A stretch of 64,000 bases of DNA from CAVYVZ01 sp963772065 (lineage in GTDB: Bacteria > Acidobacteriota > Vicinamibacteria > Vicinamibacterales > UBA2999). Position 1 is the stretch's first letter. The number at the start of each line of letters is the position of its first letter. Of the stretch, positions 47,601 through 55,060 are shown piece by piece. The stretch lies in contig CAVYVZ010000010.1 in assembly GCA_963772065.1 (NCBI GenBank), positions 1,054,001 through 1,118,000 of the forward strand. Reading direction: 5' to 3'. The notes under the pieces were generated by a model. That model worked only from the letters and a program-made list of their open reading frames with translations. It ran no database searches and was not told the DNA's origin. Both the position numbers and the translations under genes were made by a program.

Positions 47601-48066
47601 CCCCAAACCTGCGCCTCGCGTCGATCTCCAGAATCCGCTCCTCGTATCCGGCCTCGCCTTCGCCGGAGCCAACCAGCGCGCCCGCGCGAAGCCAAACCAG
47701 GAGGACGGCATTCTGACGGCCGAGGAGATCTCCGCGATGAACCTGCAGGGGACGGAGTGGGCCGTCCTCTCCGCCTGCGATACCGGCCTTGGTGAGGTCA
47801 CGGCCGGTGAAGGTGTGTTCGGGCTGCGACGCGCCTTTCAGATCGCGGGCGTCCGCACCGTCATCATGAGCCTCTGGTCGGTCGAGGACGAGGCGACGCG
47901 CCGGTGGATGCGCGCGCTCTACGACGCTCGCCTGAACAAGCGCCTCGACACTGCCGAATCCGTCCGTGCCGCGAGCCTGCGCGTGCTGCACGACCGCCGC
48001 GCCAAGCATCTCAGCACGCATCCCTTCTACTGGGGCGCGTTCGTGTCCGCTGGTGACTGGCGCTGA
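44659..48066 (+). CDS. TPR-CHAT protease
   Basis: A 1135-residue protein. An N-terminal hydrophobic segment (ILIAVLWGCLSIGVASRPS) may be a signal or anchor. Residues about 45-540 are TPRs of the kinesin-light-chain type (SRPLLERSLTIRERFAPDHP, YRRALALAERTLRPDHPEIA, LRRSLAMRERALGIDHVDVA). A long helical linker follows. The CHAT domain (about 770-1130) has catalytic His956 in VLHLATHGFFLGG and Cys1040 in WAVLSACDTGLGEVTAGEGV, and ends SLWSVEDEATRRWM and HPFYWGAFVSAGDW. CHAT enzymes are caspase relatives; in known cases TPRs sense a trigger and the protease cuts a partner. The upstream C11 protease could be a substrate or co-effector. Confidence 0.88.
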   Translation: MIAWGGVGRRASERILIAVLWGCLSIGVASRPSGTERLPTQSGSSEIRADLDAGRYDRAEAAAKARVCSASPSEDIGASLDANDLLVEALWRNGRADAETRALAERAVKDRESPHSLGNLAQVMLLAGQHEHAIRVLEQRLRLLETHGAHGVAVADALDDLAEGLLQQQHRYDDARRAIDRSLQLRHLTPDPEIHGARTLELSGRWFLRRGDYAQSRPLLERSLTIRERFAPDHPSLVTSLGSMGDQLWFEGSVLESAQVYRRALALAERTLRPDHPEIAGALLNLAPAELELGFIAEAVAMQARAVQICDANFGTEHPMLARSLNDLAVGYMAQQDYGRARVAFQRSLSITERAMGLTDESVATIAFNLAFLAGELGDLSEAKLQTARAIGIWNSQLGREHPFVARAWHRLGETLLEHNRTAEGVSILRRSLAMRERALGIDHVDVARTLLQLAIGAMQSGRLKDAEALSTRAVAIWEKRSPNTTGHGTALFLRAETAASAGNLDEARKSYEGAVTIRNRIYGPLHLDVAKAQQGLAKVLAQSGQPASAFSTALEAETAARTTLRSTVRYLPERQAIEYSQLPPAGLDVALSVLDAEANPIGAGRALDALVLGRGVILEEMAARNRSAIYQEPGLAKLWSDVAAARQRLANLAVRTPSDRRPAQYMTLLDAARRDKEAAERALAEKSAEFRQELERSEVGLDKVRHALPSSSGLISMIRYERTVTAQTKTVPHYASFVLVAGRSEPAVVQLGPAAAIDRAVARWRGEAGLGPMKAASVVAAEATYRSAGDRLRQLVWDPLARHLVDVDRVFVVPDGALSLVNLGALPVGASEYLVERHPTIHYLSTERDLVEAPEATSASAGLLALGGPNFGVTPTTPRRQTSTVRAATCGTLQSVMFEELPATLKEATEIAGMWKGVAASAGVGDVYLSVAGEATERSFKQHAPGRRVLHLATHGFFLGGECEAAAPGTRAVGRITAARPKPAPRVDLQNPLLVSGLAFAGANQRARAKPNQEDGILTAEEISAMNLQGTEWAVLSACDTGLGEVTAGEGVFGLRRAFQIAGVRTVIMSLWSVEDEATRRWMRALYDARLNKRLDTAESVRAASLRVLHDRRAKHLSTHPFYWGAFVSAGDWR

Positions 48067-48072
48067 GCGCGC

Positions 48073-48546
48073 CTACACCGTCGCCGGTGCTTCGACCACG
48101 ATCTCAGTCTTCAGCGAGTTCGCGATGAAGCATTCCTTGTGCGCGACTTCGTGAAGCTGGTGAAGATCCTGTTCGGACGGCTGCTTCTCGCCTGAGAACG
48201 TTACCCGAGGACGAAGCGCAATCCGCGTCATCGCCGTCTTCCCTTCGGCGTTCTTCCCCATTGTCCCTGCCGCATCGTCCACATACTCGTCGACGATGAA
48301 ACCGCGCTTGGCCGCCGCGTACAGGAACCAGAGCATGTGACACGCCGATACCGACGCCACGAGCGCCTCTTCGGGATCGACCGCATCCGCCGCGGACATC
48401 GGCACCGGCACGACGAGCGGGGACGAGGACGCCGCCACGCTGACGCCTCCGTCGAAAGACCAGTCGTGTCGACGGCTGTAGCGCTGGTCAGTGAACTTCG
48501 CCGACGGATCCCGTTGCCAGGTGACCGTCGCCCCATAAGTGTGCAC
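48073..48546 (-). CDS. OsmC-family peroxiredoxin-like protein
   Basis: A 157-residue OsmC fold with both redox cysteines: C69 in SVSACHMLWFL and C139 in HEVAHKECFIANSL. The arrangement matches the Ohr/OsmC group that reduces organic hydroperoxides with thiols. DPEEALVASVSACHM is closest to the general OsmC-like branch. It is convergent with the CHAT gene, with a 6-bp gap, and is therefore probably not part of the protease locus. The start is GTG at 48546. An SDR gene lies 15 bp upstream on the same strand. Confidence 0.9.
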   Translation of the reverse strand: MHTYGATVTWQRDPSAKFTDQRYSRRHDWSFDGGVSVAASSSPLVVPVPMSAADAVDPEEALVASVSACHMLWFLYAAAKRGFIVDEYVDDAAGTMGKNAEGKTAMTRIALRPRVTFSGEKQPSEQDLHQLHEVAHKECFIANSLKTEIVVEAPATV

Positions 48547-48561
48547 GCGAATACTCCTTTG

Positions 48562-49452
48562 TCACGCGGTTCCGCCCGAGGCCGTCCGCGCAAAATCCTC
48601 GATTGACGTCGGCTGGATGCCGAATCGCTTGGCCGTTTCGGCCATCGGGATCGCGTCGCCTGCGGCGTAGCCGAGCATCAGCGCCGCGAACGACTTCTGC
48701 GTCGGATCGGCGGCAGACTCGAATTGCGCCCGCAATCCCTGCTCCGGCACATGCTCCACTTCGAATGTGCGCCCGCTCGCGCGCTCGAAGGTGCGTACGA
48801 CGTCCAGTGGCGACACGGCCGCCGGCCCGCCCAGCTCCACAGACGCGTTCCGCGCCGCCTCATGCCCGCACGCCGCCGCAACGGTGTAGCGCACGACATC
48901 GTGCAATGAGATCCAGCTGATTGGGTTGTGGCCCTCGCCGTAGATGCGCGCGCGGCCGGCCGCGGCGTCGAAGCCGAGCATCGGCGACAGCCACACTTCC
49001 ATGAACATCGTGGGCCGCAGGATCGTGTACTGGATGCCGCTGCTGCGCACTCGTGCCTCGACTTCCCGCTTCGCGTTTCGCAACGGAAAGTCGAGATCGA
49101 GATTTCCCGAGAATGACACGAACACGAACCGCTGCACGCCGGCAGCACGGGCCGCATCGACAAGACCAAGCTGACCCACGCGATCGACGGTCTCGATCGA
49201 GTCGCCCGCCTGCGTGGAAATCGTGGACGACGCGGTGGTCACCACGACGCGAATCCCCCGGCAGGCCGCAGCGACCGATGGAGGATCCTTCAGATCGCCG
49301 TGCGCGATCTCCGCGCCTGCCGCGCGCAGCGCCCCCACGCGCGCATCATCGTCAGACCTTCGGGTGAATGCCCGCACCTGCTCGCCGGAGTTGGCCAGGG
49401 CGATCGCGACGCTGTGCCCGACGAGTCCAGTTGCTCCAACAACGAGGTGCAT
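48562..49452 (-). CDS. NmrA-like NAD(P)-binding oxidoreductase
   Basis: A 296-residue atypical SDR with the dinucleotide motif VVGATGLVGHSVAIAL (GATGLVG at 6-12), AEIAHGDLKDPPSVAAACRG, FVFVSFSGNLDLDF and QYTILRPTMFMEVW. The active-site YxxxK is absent, as in NmrA/quinone-reductase-2-type proteins that act as redox sensors or reductases. It is the first gene of a pair with OsmC, so a redox-stress role is plausible. A TATAGT -10-like box lies at 49485-49480 on this strand. Confidence 0.83.
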   Translation of the reverse strand: MHLVVGATGLVGHSVAIALANSGEQVRAFTRRSDDDARVGALRAAGAEIAHGDLKDPPSVAAACRGIRVVVTTASSTISTQAGDSIETVDRVGQLGLVDAARAAGVQRFVFVSFSGNLDLDFPLRNAKREVEARVRSSGIQYTILRPTMFMEVWLSPMLGFDAAAGRARIYGEGHNPISWISLHDVVRYTVAAACGHEAARNASVELGGPAAVSPLDVVRTFERASGRTFEVEHVPEQGLRAQFESAADPTQKSFAALMLGYAAGDAIPMAETAKRFGIQPTSIEDFARTASGGTA

Positions 49453-49680
49453 AGTCCCTTCAGCGTGTACCTCACGGTCACTATACCCTCAACGCTCACA
49501 CGTCAGCTCGACTGCTATGTGTGTGCAGAGAGGATTGAAAGCCGCGGGGCGATCGTCTAGCCTCAGGTCGCGTCCGGGCGAACGACTTCTCCCTCCCCGC
49601 CTGCCGCGCTCCTCCTTCGCAACTCGACGCCCGTCGATTCACCGTTACAGGTCCGTACCTCCTGGAAGGAGAGGTGAACC

Positions 49681-51429
49681 ATGCGAAGCGTTCTCTGCCT
49701 CACGAAAACGCGGATTGCGGTACTCGTCACGCTCATCGTTCTGGCAACCGGTGCCGGCGCCTTGGCAATCGTCACGAGTCTGACCGACGTCAAGCTCGTT
49801 CATGACCCGGTTGCCGTGCACGCCAATCAATTCGCGCTCAATGCCCTGCCGTCGCACCAGGCATTCGAGGAGGCGTTCGAGCTGGGCGACGAGCTGTTTG
49901 CCACGCCATTCAACGCCATCGACGGCGGCGGGGCCAACGTCGGCGCCGGTCAGCGCTTCACCCGTGTGCCGCGGGCGGATCTGAAAGGCTCTGGCGAATG
50001 GTTCAGGCACACGCCGTTCCGCGTCACCGGACCAAATGCGTCGGGCTGCTTCGAGTGCCACGACACGCCGTTCGAGGACGGCGCCGGCACGCCGGCGGCG
50101 AACGTTCACCGCGACGCCTTCCGCACGGGGCTCGTCAGCCAGTTCGTGCAGCGCAACACGCCGCACGTCTTCGCGCCAGGCGCCATTCAACGTCTCGCCG
50201 AGGAGATGACCGACTCGCTGGCCGCCGATCAGGCGCGGCTCGTCAAGGAAACATGCAGCCTGGGGGGCACCCGAGCCGTATCGCTGAGCGCGAAGGGAGT
50301 GAGCTTCGGAACGCTGAAAGCAACACTCTCTCAGGCGACCCCCTGCGCGGTCACGTTCGACACGACTAGTGTTCGGGGCGTGGACTTCCAGACGTCGGTT
50401 GACAACCCGGGCGCGCCCCCGTCCCTGATCGTCCGGCCGTTCCAATGGAAAGGCAGCGTTGCGTTCATCCGCGACTTCAACAGGGGCGCCTCGCACAACG
50501 AGCTCGGCATGCAGGCGGTGGAGATCGTCGGCGACCACATCGACGGCGACTCCGACGGCGTGCGCAACGAGCTCACGATCGGCGACCAGACGGCGCTGGC
50601 GGTCTATCTCGCCGCACAGCCGCGACCGACGACGCTGCTCGAGCTGAATTCGCTGGGCCTGCTCGATCCGCCGCTGACGAGCGGGCAGATCGGCGCCATC
50701 CAGCTCGGACGGAAGGTGTTCAGCGACATCGGGTGCACATCGTGCCATGTGCCGAGCCTGACGATCGACACGCCCGTTTTCAGCGAGCCCAGCCAGAACG
50801 CGGCCTACCGCGACGGCACCAACTTTCCCGCCGGACAGAGCACCGTCGCCGCGGGCGTCGACCCACGCAGTCCGATCGCCTTCGACCTGACGCGCGATCA
50901 GCCCGATAACATCATCCGGTTCTCCAACGGGAACATCCGCGCCCGGCTCGGGTCGTTGCGGAAGGACTCGTTCGGACGCGCGATCGTCGAGCTCTACGGC
51001 GATCTGAGGCGTCACGCCATGGGACCCCGCCTCGCCGAACCGGTGAACGAAATCGCCGGCGACGACGTGACGCCGATTCCGCTGAACCCGCGAAACCGGC
51101 ATACGCCCGATACGTTCCTGACCGAGAATCTGTGGGGTGTCGGGTCGACCGCGCCCTACATGCACGATGGCCGCGCCACGACGCTTGCCGAGGCGATCCT
51201 CGAGCACGCCGCGAGCGGCGACACCGTCAGCGAGGCACGCGGGTCGCGAAATGCCTACCTCTCGCGATCGTCGTCCGACAAGCGCGCGGTGATTGCGTTC
51301 CTCGAGAACCTCGTCCTCTTCAAGGTCGAGGAAGAAGAAGAGTCGGCCACGACCGCGCTCACGGCCAGGGCGCCGCGCCAGATCGTGAAGGTATCGCCGA
51401 AGGGGTTCCGGATCGTGCTGCCACACTAG
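49681..51429 (+). CDS. Secreted di-heme cytochrome c oxidoreductase (DHOR/DUF1111-like)
   Basis: A 582-residue protein with an N-terminal membrane or signal segment (RIAVLVTLIVLATGAGALAI). There are two c-type heme sites: C123-C126-H127 (GCFECHDTP) and C352-C355-H356 (GCTSCHVPS). The region between carries FIRDFNRGASHNELGMQAVE and GDHIDGDSDGVRNELTIGDQ, and the end has WGVGSTAPYMHDGRATTLAE, typical of di-heme peroxidase relatives. It is likely a periplasmic electron-transfer or peroxidase-like enzyme. A good ribosome site (GGAAGGAGAGG) precedes the ATG. It stands alone and ends at a repeat array. Confidence 0.85.
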   Translation: MRSVLCLTKTRIAVLVTLIVLATGAGALAIVTSLTDVKLVHDPVAVHANQFALNALPSHQAFEEAFELGDELFATPFNAIDGGGANVGAGQRFTRVPRADLKGSGEWFRHTPFRVTGPNASGCFECHDTPFEDGAGTPAANVHRDAFRTGLVSQFVQRNTPHVFAPGAIQRLAEEMTDSLAADQARLVKETCSLGGTRAVSLSAKGVSFGTLKATLSQATPCAVTFDTTSVRGVDFQTSVDNPGAPPSLIVRPFQWKGSVAFIRDFNRGASHNELGMQAVEIVGDHIDGDSDGVRNELTIGDQTALAVYLAAQPRPTTLLELNSLGLLDPPLTSGQIGAIQLGRKVFSDIGCTSCHVPSLTIDTPVFSEPSQNAAYRDGTNFPAGQSTVAAGVDPRSPIAFDLTRDQPDNIIRFSNGNIRARLGSLRKDSFGRAIVELYGDLRRHAMGPRLAEPVNEIAGDDVTPIPLNPRNRHTPDTFLTENLWGVGSTAPYMHDGRATTLAEAILEHAASGDTVSEARGSRNAYLSRSSSDKRAVIAFLENLVLFKVEEEEESATTALTARAPRQIVKVSPKGFRIVLPH

Positions 51430-51432
51430 GAG

Positions 51433-51556
51433 GGGTCAGGGGCCAGGGGCGAGGGGCGAGGGCTGGTTCAGGTTTGAGGAAAAGGGCTAGAGGACCAAGG
51501 CCTTGCATCTGTGCCTGAAACAGCCCTCGCCCCTCGCCCCTGACATCTCGCCCCTA
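51433..51556. repeat. AGGGGCG-type 7-nt tandem repeats in inverted arms
   Basis: The left arm (51433-51464) reads AGGGGTC, AGGGGCC, AGGGGCG, AGGGGCG, AGGGCTG. More diverged 7-nt units follow (AGGTTTG, AGGAAAA). The right arm (about 51517-51556) is the inverted copy (CAGCCCTCGCCCCTCGCCCC, then TGACATCTCGCCCCT). The arms can pair over more than 20 bp. The array lies between the convergent di-heme and PQQ-propeller genes and supplies the last 30 or so codons of the latter. Confidence 0.8.
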
Positions 51557-53276
51557 TTTGATTGGCGTACCGATAGCAAACACGCTCTTCGACGAACGTC
51601 ACGTACATGGCGCCGTCGGACAACGCCGGCGTCGCCATCAACAGCTCCCCCATCACGTTGGTCGCAAGATGTCGAAACTCGCGGCCGGCGGCGACGACGA
51701 GGATCTCGCCGTCCTCGTTCGTCAGATAGAGTCGCCCGTCGGCCGCGACAGGAGACGCGCTGAAGCCGCTGCCGAGATGCGGAAGCCGCTGGCGATAGAT
51801 CTCCTGTCCGCTCTCCAGATCGTACGCGTCGAACACGCCGTTGTTCCCCAGCACGTAGAGGATCCCGTCATAGACGAGCGGCGTCGGCATGTACGATCCG
51901 CGGCCGGTCTTGCTCCATGCAACGGCGTCGCTGCTGGTCCTGCCGGTGCGGAGCGTGAGATCGCCCCGTGCTCCCGCACGCACCGCGAAGAGCGGCCGCT
52001 CGGGCGCGCGGCCGCTCGCCACGACGAACAATGCGCTGTCGAAGATCGGCGTCGGCGCCGTGATCTGCGAGCTGCCGCCGAGGCGCCAGAGCTCACGGCC
52101 CGTTCGAGGGTCGTACCCGCGGATGAACTTCGATGCGTTCGTGACGAGCTCGGGTCCGGCAGGCGTCGTCGCCACGGTCGGAGTACCCCACGATGGCAGC
52201 TCGTCACGCTCCGTCTTCCACACGGTCTTCCCGGTTGCCGCGTCGAGCGCGATCAGGAACGAGTCGGCCTGTGTGTCGCACTGCACGATCACCAGATCGT
52301 TCCAGATGATCGGGGAGCTGGCCGGCCCCCATTCGAAGGTCGGAATGTCGTAGGCGCCCATGTCCACGCGGCCGAGATCGACCTTCCAGAGGGAGGTTCC
52401 GTTCACATCGTAGGCGTGCACGCCCTGCGATCCGAACCAGGCGACGACGATGCGGCCATCGGTGGCCGGCGTGGCGCTGGCGTACGTGGACTTGATGTGC
52501 CGCTTGTCGCGAGGCTCGCCGTCGAAAGCCACGCGTTCCCAGAGAATCTTGCCGCTGCGCTTGTCGATCGCGTAAATCATCCACCGGTGCCGCGAGCGAT
52601 CGTCGGATGCGTCGCCGTCGCCGTACAACCCCGGGCGAAACGTCGCATTCGCGTTGCTGCTCACGGCGCTCGTGACGAAGACGCGATCGCCCCATACCAC
52701 GGGACTCGAGTGCGCGAGCCCAGGGATCGGAATCCGCCAGAGGACGTTCTCGCCGGTCTTGCCGTCCCATCGCTCGGGCAACCGCTGCCCATCGGCCGTG
52801 CCGGACGCGCGCGGCCCGCGAAATGACGGCCAGCTCCCCGTCGCGGGCCCTGCAGACGGCAGCTTCGGAACTTTCTCGGATCCGGTTCGCACGATCCGTC
52901 GCTCCGCCACCGGCGCCGCCTCGCCCGGCGGACGCCAGGTGCTGCCGTCGAGAATCATGCGACGCGGCCTGCAGTCGTCGGCCACCAGGCTGAACGTCAC
53001 GCGGGTGCCGTGAACGACGAATCGATAGCGGCCGGGCGCCGAGCAATTCTCCGAGCCTGACGTGAGCATCGTCACTTCACCCTGCTCGGCCTTCCACGTG
53101 CCGGTGAAGGTGGGCCAGCCCTTTCCCTGCATCGTGAATGCGCCATCGGATCCGAAGGTGAGGACGAAGGCGGCGAAGTGCAACGGTGTCGACGGGAGCG
53201 ACGGCTGCTGCTGCATTCCGATCGGAACGGCGGTCGAGGCCAGCGTTGCGATCAATGCGACCGCGGTTCTATTCAT
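51468..53276 (-). CDS. Secreted PQQ-type beta-propeller protein
   Basis: A 602-residue protein with a signal peptide (AVALIATLASTAVPIGMQQ). Residues about 20-110 form a separate beta domain (FVLTFGSDGAFTMQGKGWPT). An eight-bladed PQQ-like propeller follows, with Trp-containing repeats such as WPSFRGPRASGTADGQRLPE, ALDAATGKTVWKTERDELPS, GYDPRTGRELWRLGGSSQIT and AYDLESGQEIYRQRLPHLGS. No catalytic quinoprotein residues are evident, so it may be a binding or assembly protein. The natural end is probably near RVCYRYANQIG, because the last 30 or so residues are encoded by the intergenic repeat array. Confidence 0.82.
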   Translation of the reverse strand: MNRTAVALIATLASTAVPIGMQQQPSLPSTPLHFAAFVLTFGSDGAFTMQGKGWPTFTGTWKAEQGEVTMLTSGSENCSAPGRYRFVVHGTRVTFSLVADDCRPRRMILDGSTWRPPGEAAPVAERRIVRTGSEKVPKLPSAGPATGSWPSFRGPRASGTADGQRLPERWDGKTGENVLWRIPIPGLAHSSPVVWGDRVFVTSAVSSNANATFRPGLYGDGDASDDRSRHRWMIYAIDKRSGKILWERVAFDGEPRDKRHIKSTYASATPATDGRIVVAWFGSQGVHAYDVNGTSLWKVDLGRVDMGAYDIPTFEWGPASSPIIWNDLVIVQCDTQADSFLIALDAATGKTVWKTERDELPSWGTPTVATTPAGPELVTNASKFIRGYDPRTGRELWRLGGSSQITAPTPIFDSALFVVASGRAPERPLFAVRAGARGDLTLRTGRTSSDAVAWSKTGRGSYMPTPLVYDGILYVLGNNGVFDAYDLESGQEIYRQRLPHLGSGFSASPVAADGRLYLTNEDGEILVVAAGREFRHLATNVMGELLMATPALSDGAMYVTFVEERVCYRYANQIGARCQGRGARAVSGTDARPWSSSPFPQT

Positions 53277-53305
53277 TGCATCTACCCGGGTGAGCGGATG
53301 CTAGC

Positions 53306-53494
53306 ATGGCGCCTGTGACGATCGAGTCGGAGTGCCCGTACTGCGGCGAACCGGTGTCGCTCGACGTGGATGAATTCGGAGGCCGGCGGCAGTCGTACGT
53401 AGAGGATTGCGCTGTCTGCTGCCGGGCGATGGAAGTGCGCGTGTCGATCGTCGACGGCGAGGTCGACGTGAGCCTCCGCCGTCAGGACGACTGA
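53306..53494 (+). CDS. CPXCG-motif cysteine-rich protein
   Basis: A 62-residue protein with two cysteine pairs, ECPYCGEPVSLDVDEF and VEDCAVCCRAMEVRV, forming a small zinc ribbon (CPXCG family). Such proteins are widespread and uncharacterised. It diverges from the PQQ-propeller gene, and its 3' end overlaps the convergent DUF2255 gene by 13 bp. Confidence 0.85.
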   Translation: MAPVTIESECPYCGEPVSLDVDEFGGRRQSYVEDCAVCCRAMEVRVSIVDGEVDVSLRRQDD

Positions 53495-53865
53495 CGCGGG
53501 ACGAGCTCGGTCGTCGTGGCCCTGCGCCGTTCGAGCCGGAACCCGCGAACGTACTTCAGGGAGCCTGGGGTGTTGTACTTGACCGCGTAGGCTGCGTCGA
53601 TCGCATCCTTCAGGCGCTCACCCCGTGTCCGCACCGCGCGCACCCGCATCCTGCGTCCGTTGACCTCGATGACGCCGTGCGGCTCGTCGACGAGCGTCCG
53701 ATACCAGCCGGCATCCTTGACGTCCCAGGACCGTACGAAGACGCGTCCGTTCACGACGACGGCCCAGATGCCAATCGTGCGATGCGGCTTCGTGCCGGCC
53801 TTGATGCCCAGGATCTTGCCGTCGCGGATGGCGGCGACGACACGCTCACTGAAGCGACGACGCAT
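53482..53865 (-). CDS. DUF2255 family protein
   Basis: A 127-residue protein with the DUF2255 pattern: GIKAGTKPHRTIGIWAVVVN and RVFVRSWDVKDAGWYRTLVD, then DAIDAAYAVKYNTPGSLKYV. This is a split-barrel, flavin-reductase-like fold seen in deazaflavin/FMN-binding proteins. Cofactor and reaction are unknown. It ends in the coding overlap with the CPXCG gene. A repeat array lies just upstream of its start. Confidence 0.8.
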   Translation of the reverse strand: MRRRFSERVVAAIRDGKILGIKAGTKPHRTIGIWAVVVNGRVFVRSWDVKDAGWYRTLVDEPHGVIEVNGRRMRVRAVRTRGERLKDAIDAAYAVKYNTPGSLKYVRGFRLERRRATTTELVPRQSS

Positions 53866-53878
53866 ACCCGAATCTTGA

Positions 53879-53993
53879 CGGTTCGTGGGTTCGTCAGTTC
53901 GTGAGTTCGTCAGTTCGTGGGTTCGTCAGTTCGTGGGTTCGTTAGTTCGGCGAACCGACGAACCCACGAAACCGCCGAACCAACGAACCTAAC
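53879..53993. repeat. GTTCGTNN 8-nt tandem repeats with inverted arm
   Basis: The left arm (53880-53950) has about nine GTTCGTNN units (variants GG, CA, GA, TA). The right arm (53951-53991) carries the inverted units (CGAACCCACGAAACCGCCGA and on). The two can form a long imperfect stem in the gap between the SWIB and DUF2255 genes, both leftward. It also provides the stop codon of the SWIB gene. Repeat units run end to end with no spacers, so it is not a CRISPR array. Confidence 0.8.
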
Positions 53994-54273
53994 TGAGGTG
54001 CTTGTTGACGAGGCGCGTCATCTCGAACATGTTCACGCTCGCCTTGCCTCCGAACACCGGCTTGAGGGCGTCGTCGGCCTTGATCATGCGCTTGTTCTTC
54101 GCGTCCTGGAGCTTGTTCTTCTTGATGTACGCCCAGAGCTTTTTCGTGACTTCAGTCCGCGGCATCGCCTTGCTGCCGATGACCTCCGCGAGCGCGGGGC
54201 TCGGGTTCATGGGCTTCATGAACGCGGCGTTGGGCTTGCGAGTGCTCTTCTTTGCTGTCGAACGTTTGGCCAT
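53989..54273 (-). CDS. SWIB/MDM2-domain protein
   Basis: A 94-residue basic protein: a Lys-rich tail (AKRSTAKKSTRKPN), then a SWIB domain (NPSPALAEVIGSKAMPRTEV, KKLWAYIKKNKLQDAKNKRM, DALKPVFGGKASVNMFEMTR). The fold is best known from eukaryotic chromatin remodellers but occurs in scattered bacteria, including Chlamydia. Its bacterial role is unclear, with DNA or topoisomerase association suggested. The ATG at 54273 follows a GGGAGAGGA site; an in-frame ATG at 54288 is upstream. Confidence 0.88.
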   Translation of the reverse strand: MAKRSTAKKSTRKPNAAFMKPMNPSPALAEVIGSKAMPRTEVTKKLWAYIKKNKLQDAKNKRMIKADDALKPVFGGKASVNMFEMTRLVNKHLS

Positions 54274-54353
54274 GTCGTCCTCTCCCACCTCGCATCACGC
54301 TTCGGCGGATGGCCGGAAGCATACGCGAAACGGCCGCAGCCTGAAAGCACTCT

Positions 54354-55049
54354 CTATGGCGAACGGTCGTGCCGACGCTCGCCGTACCAGAGCGACAAGG
54401 CGTCGCGGCTGCGGACCACGGCCTTTCCCAGGCGCAGGACGTCGGCATAGAACCGGACGATTTCCCGTGTCGAGTGCGTCCGCATCTTGCGTCCTGACGT
54501 GTTCACCGCCTCACGCAGGATCACGACCGGGCCTTGTCGTCCAAGGGCGCGGCTGAACGCGATTTCCTCGGCCGCGTAGAGCCCCTCGTCGAAGCCTCCC
54601 ACCGCCTCGAACGCGGCGCGCGAACAGAAGATGAAACAGCCCGCCGCCAGGCGCCCAATCCGCATTCCGATGCGAAGCAGCGCCAGGCAGGCGCGCGCCC
54701 ACAGCGGAATCTGGCCGTCGAAGTCCACCCGTGCGCCACCGCCCGCGGCGCCGCTCCGGACTGCCGCGACGGCCGCCGTTACCGCGGCCGCCGACGCCAC
54801 CGTATCGGCATCGACGAAGATGAGCACGCTGCCGGCGGCGGCACGTGCGCCTGCGTTGCGCGCAGCGGCTATCTGGCGGACGCACACCGGAACGACGCGC
54901 GCGCCGTTTGCGCCAGCCACGGCCGCAGTGCCATCTGTGGAGGCATCGTCGACCACGATGACTTCGTACGGCTCCGCCAGCGCGCGGCCGGCGGCATGGA
55001 TGGCGTGAAGTGTGGTTTCGAGAAGCGGCTCCTCGTTGTGCGCCGGCAC
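54354..55049 (-). CDS. Family 2 glycosyltransferase
   Basis: About 231 residues: PAHNEEPLLETTLHAIHAAG, YEVIVVDDASTDGTAAVAG (nucleotide-sugar site), AARNAGARAAAGSVLIFVDA with the DAD-type metal motif (VDADTV), and GGFDEGLYAAEEIAFSRAL (acceptor/catalytic ED region). This is a compact GT-A enzyme for a surface or storage glycan. The GTG at 55049 is annotated, but the coding frame (ALISFVV) extends upstream into the CoA-transferase end, so the true start may overlap that gene. Confidence 0.8.
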   Translation of the reverse strand: MPAHNEEPLLETTLHAIHAAGRALAEPYEVIVVDDASTDGTAAVAGANGARVVPVCVRQIAAARNAGARAAAGSVLIFVDADTVASAAAVTAAVAAVRSGAAGGGARVDFDGQIPLWARACLALLRIGMRIGRLAAGCFIFCSRAAFEAVGGFDEGLYAAEEIAFSRALGRQGPVVILREAVNTSGRKMRTHSTREIVRFYADVLRLGKAVVRSRDALSLWYGERRHDRSP

Positions 55050-55060
55050 GACGAAGGAGA

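Noticed and set aside
42569..48066. Gasdermin or other pore-forming substrate gene inside the protease locus
   Set aside because: I looked for an extra small ORF between or beside the four genes. The genes overlap or abut, and the only gap is the 283-bp control region, with no credible gene.
48073..49452. OsmC and NmrA-like genes as members of the protease system
   Set aside because: They are convergent to the CHAT gene and are common stress genes. Nothing in the sequence links them to the proteases.
53879..53993. Possible CRISPR array
   Set aside because: Units are 8 nt, directly contiguous and degenerate, with no unique spacers and no cas genes nearby.
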